Assembly: GCA_002415785.1 (NCBI GenBank)
Contig: DIAJ01000027.1
Location: 1-64,000 of the forward strand
DNA length: 64,000 bases
Direction: 5' to 3'
DNA from: Flavobacteriales bacterium UBA5081
Lineage (GTDB): Bacteria; Bacteroidota; Bacteroidia; Flavobacteriales_E; Vicingaceae
The translations under genes were made by a program, and so were the position numbers. The notes below the pieces were generated by a model, which was not told the DNA's origin, searched no databases, and saw only the letters and a program-made list of their open reading frames with translations. Of this stretch, positions 63,391-64,000 are shown one piece after another (the first letter of the stretch is position 1; each line of letters starts with the position of its first letter).

Positions 63391-64000
63391 TTACTTCACC
63401 TTCACTATCTTTTCAACTCTTCGGTTGTCTTTACTTTCAATTGAAAGCAAATAAAACCCATCACTAAGTGTTGAAATATCTAATTGATTAACACTACCGT
63501 TTTGAACGTTAGTTTTACTTTGAATTACTCTTCCTGAAAGATCCATCAATCTAATGTCCACAGACTCTTCCAAACCGCTTAAATCAACTGTAACGATATT
63601 TTTCGCAGGATTAGGATAAATTGAAACCTTATCAAGTTGAGCCTTTTCGCTTTCTTTAATTGAGGTTACAAGCGGATTGCGAACTTCCAAACCAAATCCG
63701 GAAGATTTGTTCAAATTACCCAATGAATCCATACCAAGTGTATCGCAGAAAGTGGTATTACAATTTAAAACACTATCTGTAATGGTTAAGCAAACTACAT
63801 AGTCTCCAAAATTTTGATATTGATGATTTGGGTTACGTTGGTTTGAACTTTGACCATCACCAAACGTCCAATTATAAACATGAGATGTTGCATTTGAAGA
63901 ATGATTGTAAAGTATTACACTGAAGTTATTCAGACTATCTTCTTCAATAGTATAATAAGCGTTACAATTTTGCGATCCTCCTGCAATGTTCACACTATCG
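63391..64000 (-). CDS. PKD-repeat protein with T9SS sorting domain, partial (5' end outside window)
   Basis: The frame stays open to the right edge. The first visible residues (DSVNIAGGSQNC) read like the tail of an earlier PKD unit, so the true start lies outside. One PKD domain is complete (VYNWTFGDGQSSNQRNPNHQY). The CDTLGMDSLGNLNKSSGFGLEV bridge is nearly the same as in the neighbour (CDTVGLDSNGNILKSPGFTLKV). A T9SS type A domain follows (IYPNPAKN, MDLSGRVIQSK, LSDGFYLLSI, VEKIVKVK). The two genes are paralogues. Confidence 0.9.
   Translation of the reverse strand, partial: DSVNIAGGSQNCNAYYTIEEDSLNNFSVILYNHSSNATSHVYNWTFGDGQSSNQRNPNHQYQNFGDYVVCLTITDSVLNCNTTFCDTLGMDSLGNLNKSSGFGLEVRNPLVTSIKESEKAQLDKVSIYPNPAKNIVTVDLSGLEESVDIRLMDLSGRVIQSKTNVQNGSVNQLDISTLSDGFYLLSIESKDNRRVEKIVKVK

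Overview
The window looks like chromosomal DNA of a marine or freshwater member of the Bacteroidota, probably Flavobacteriales. Four things support this. Two secreted proteins near the right edge end in the type IX secretion (T9SS) C-terminal sorting domain. At least thirteen genes are preceded by an exact match to the Bacteroidota -7 promoter element TAnnTTTG. Shine-Dalgarno sequences are scarce and TTG/GTG starts are common. The gene content (SDR-type threonine dehydrogenase, ECF sigma factor followed by a TM/beta-barrel protein, DUF4143 ATPase) also fits. No rRNA, tRNA, CRISPR array, phage or complete insertion sequence was seen.

Layout. 1-5 kb: a large secreted beta-helix protein running off the left edge, a divergent XRE regulator, threonine dehydrogenase and a MORN/YwqK-type secreted protein. 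5-10.3 kb: a GlxA-type regulator followed by a compact block of small stress or detoxification genes (two VOC proteins, DoxX, AHSA1-like, SnoaL-like, a heavy-metal-domain-like protein) and a MATE exporter. 10.3-14.7 kb: a secreted esterase, a DUF4143 ATPase with hairpins in front of it, and small hypothetical and membrane genes. 14.7-16.1 kb: a gene-free block of decayed repeats. 16.1-18.5 kb: M23 peptidase and GH3-family protein.

18.5-45.6 kb is a surface-polysaccharide locus (capsule, O-antigen or exopolysaccharide). It has two initiating sugar-phosphate transferases, two Wzx flippases, four Wzy/ligase-type membrane proteins, a Wzz-like protein, WecG, WecB, a WbpM/FlaA1-type dehydratase, a DegT aminotransferase, six glycosyltransferases of GT2/GT4/GT14 type, and acyltransferase, deacetylase and FemAB-like tailoring enzymes. 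It reads as two complete or mosaic assembly systems side by side. The two are separated at 31.1-32.1 kb by a second repeat block that shares its modules with the 14.7-16.1 kb block, in the same orientation. A decayed glycosyltransferase start with a duplicated promoter lies at 29.0-29.15 kb.

45.7-59.3 kb returns to general functions: a methyltransferase, a vWA-domain secreted protein, an unlisted 58-residue gene, dxr, a DUF255/YyaL protein, lipA, marC, two tandem paralogous secreted proteins of unknown function, and RNase R. 59.4-64 kb: an ECF sigma factor translationally coupled to a TM/beta-barrel protein, then two PKD-repeat T9SS cargo proteins, the last cut by the right edge.

All assignments come from reading the sequence and recognising motifs; no database search was run.
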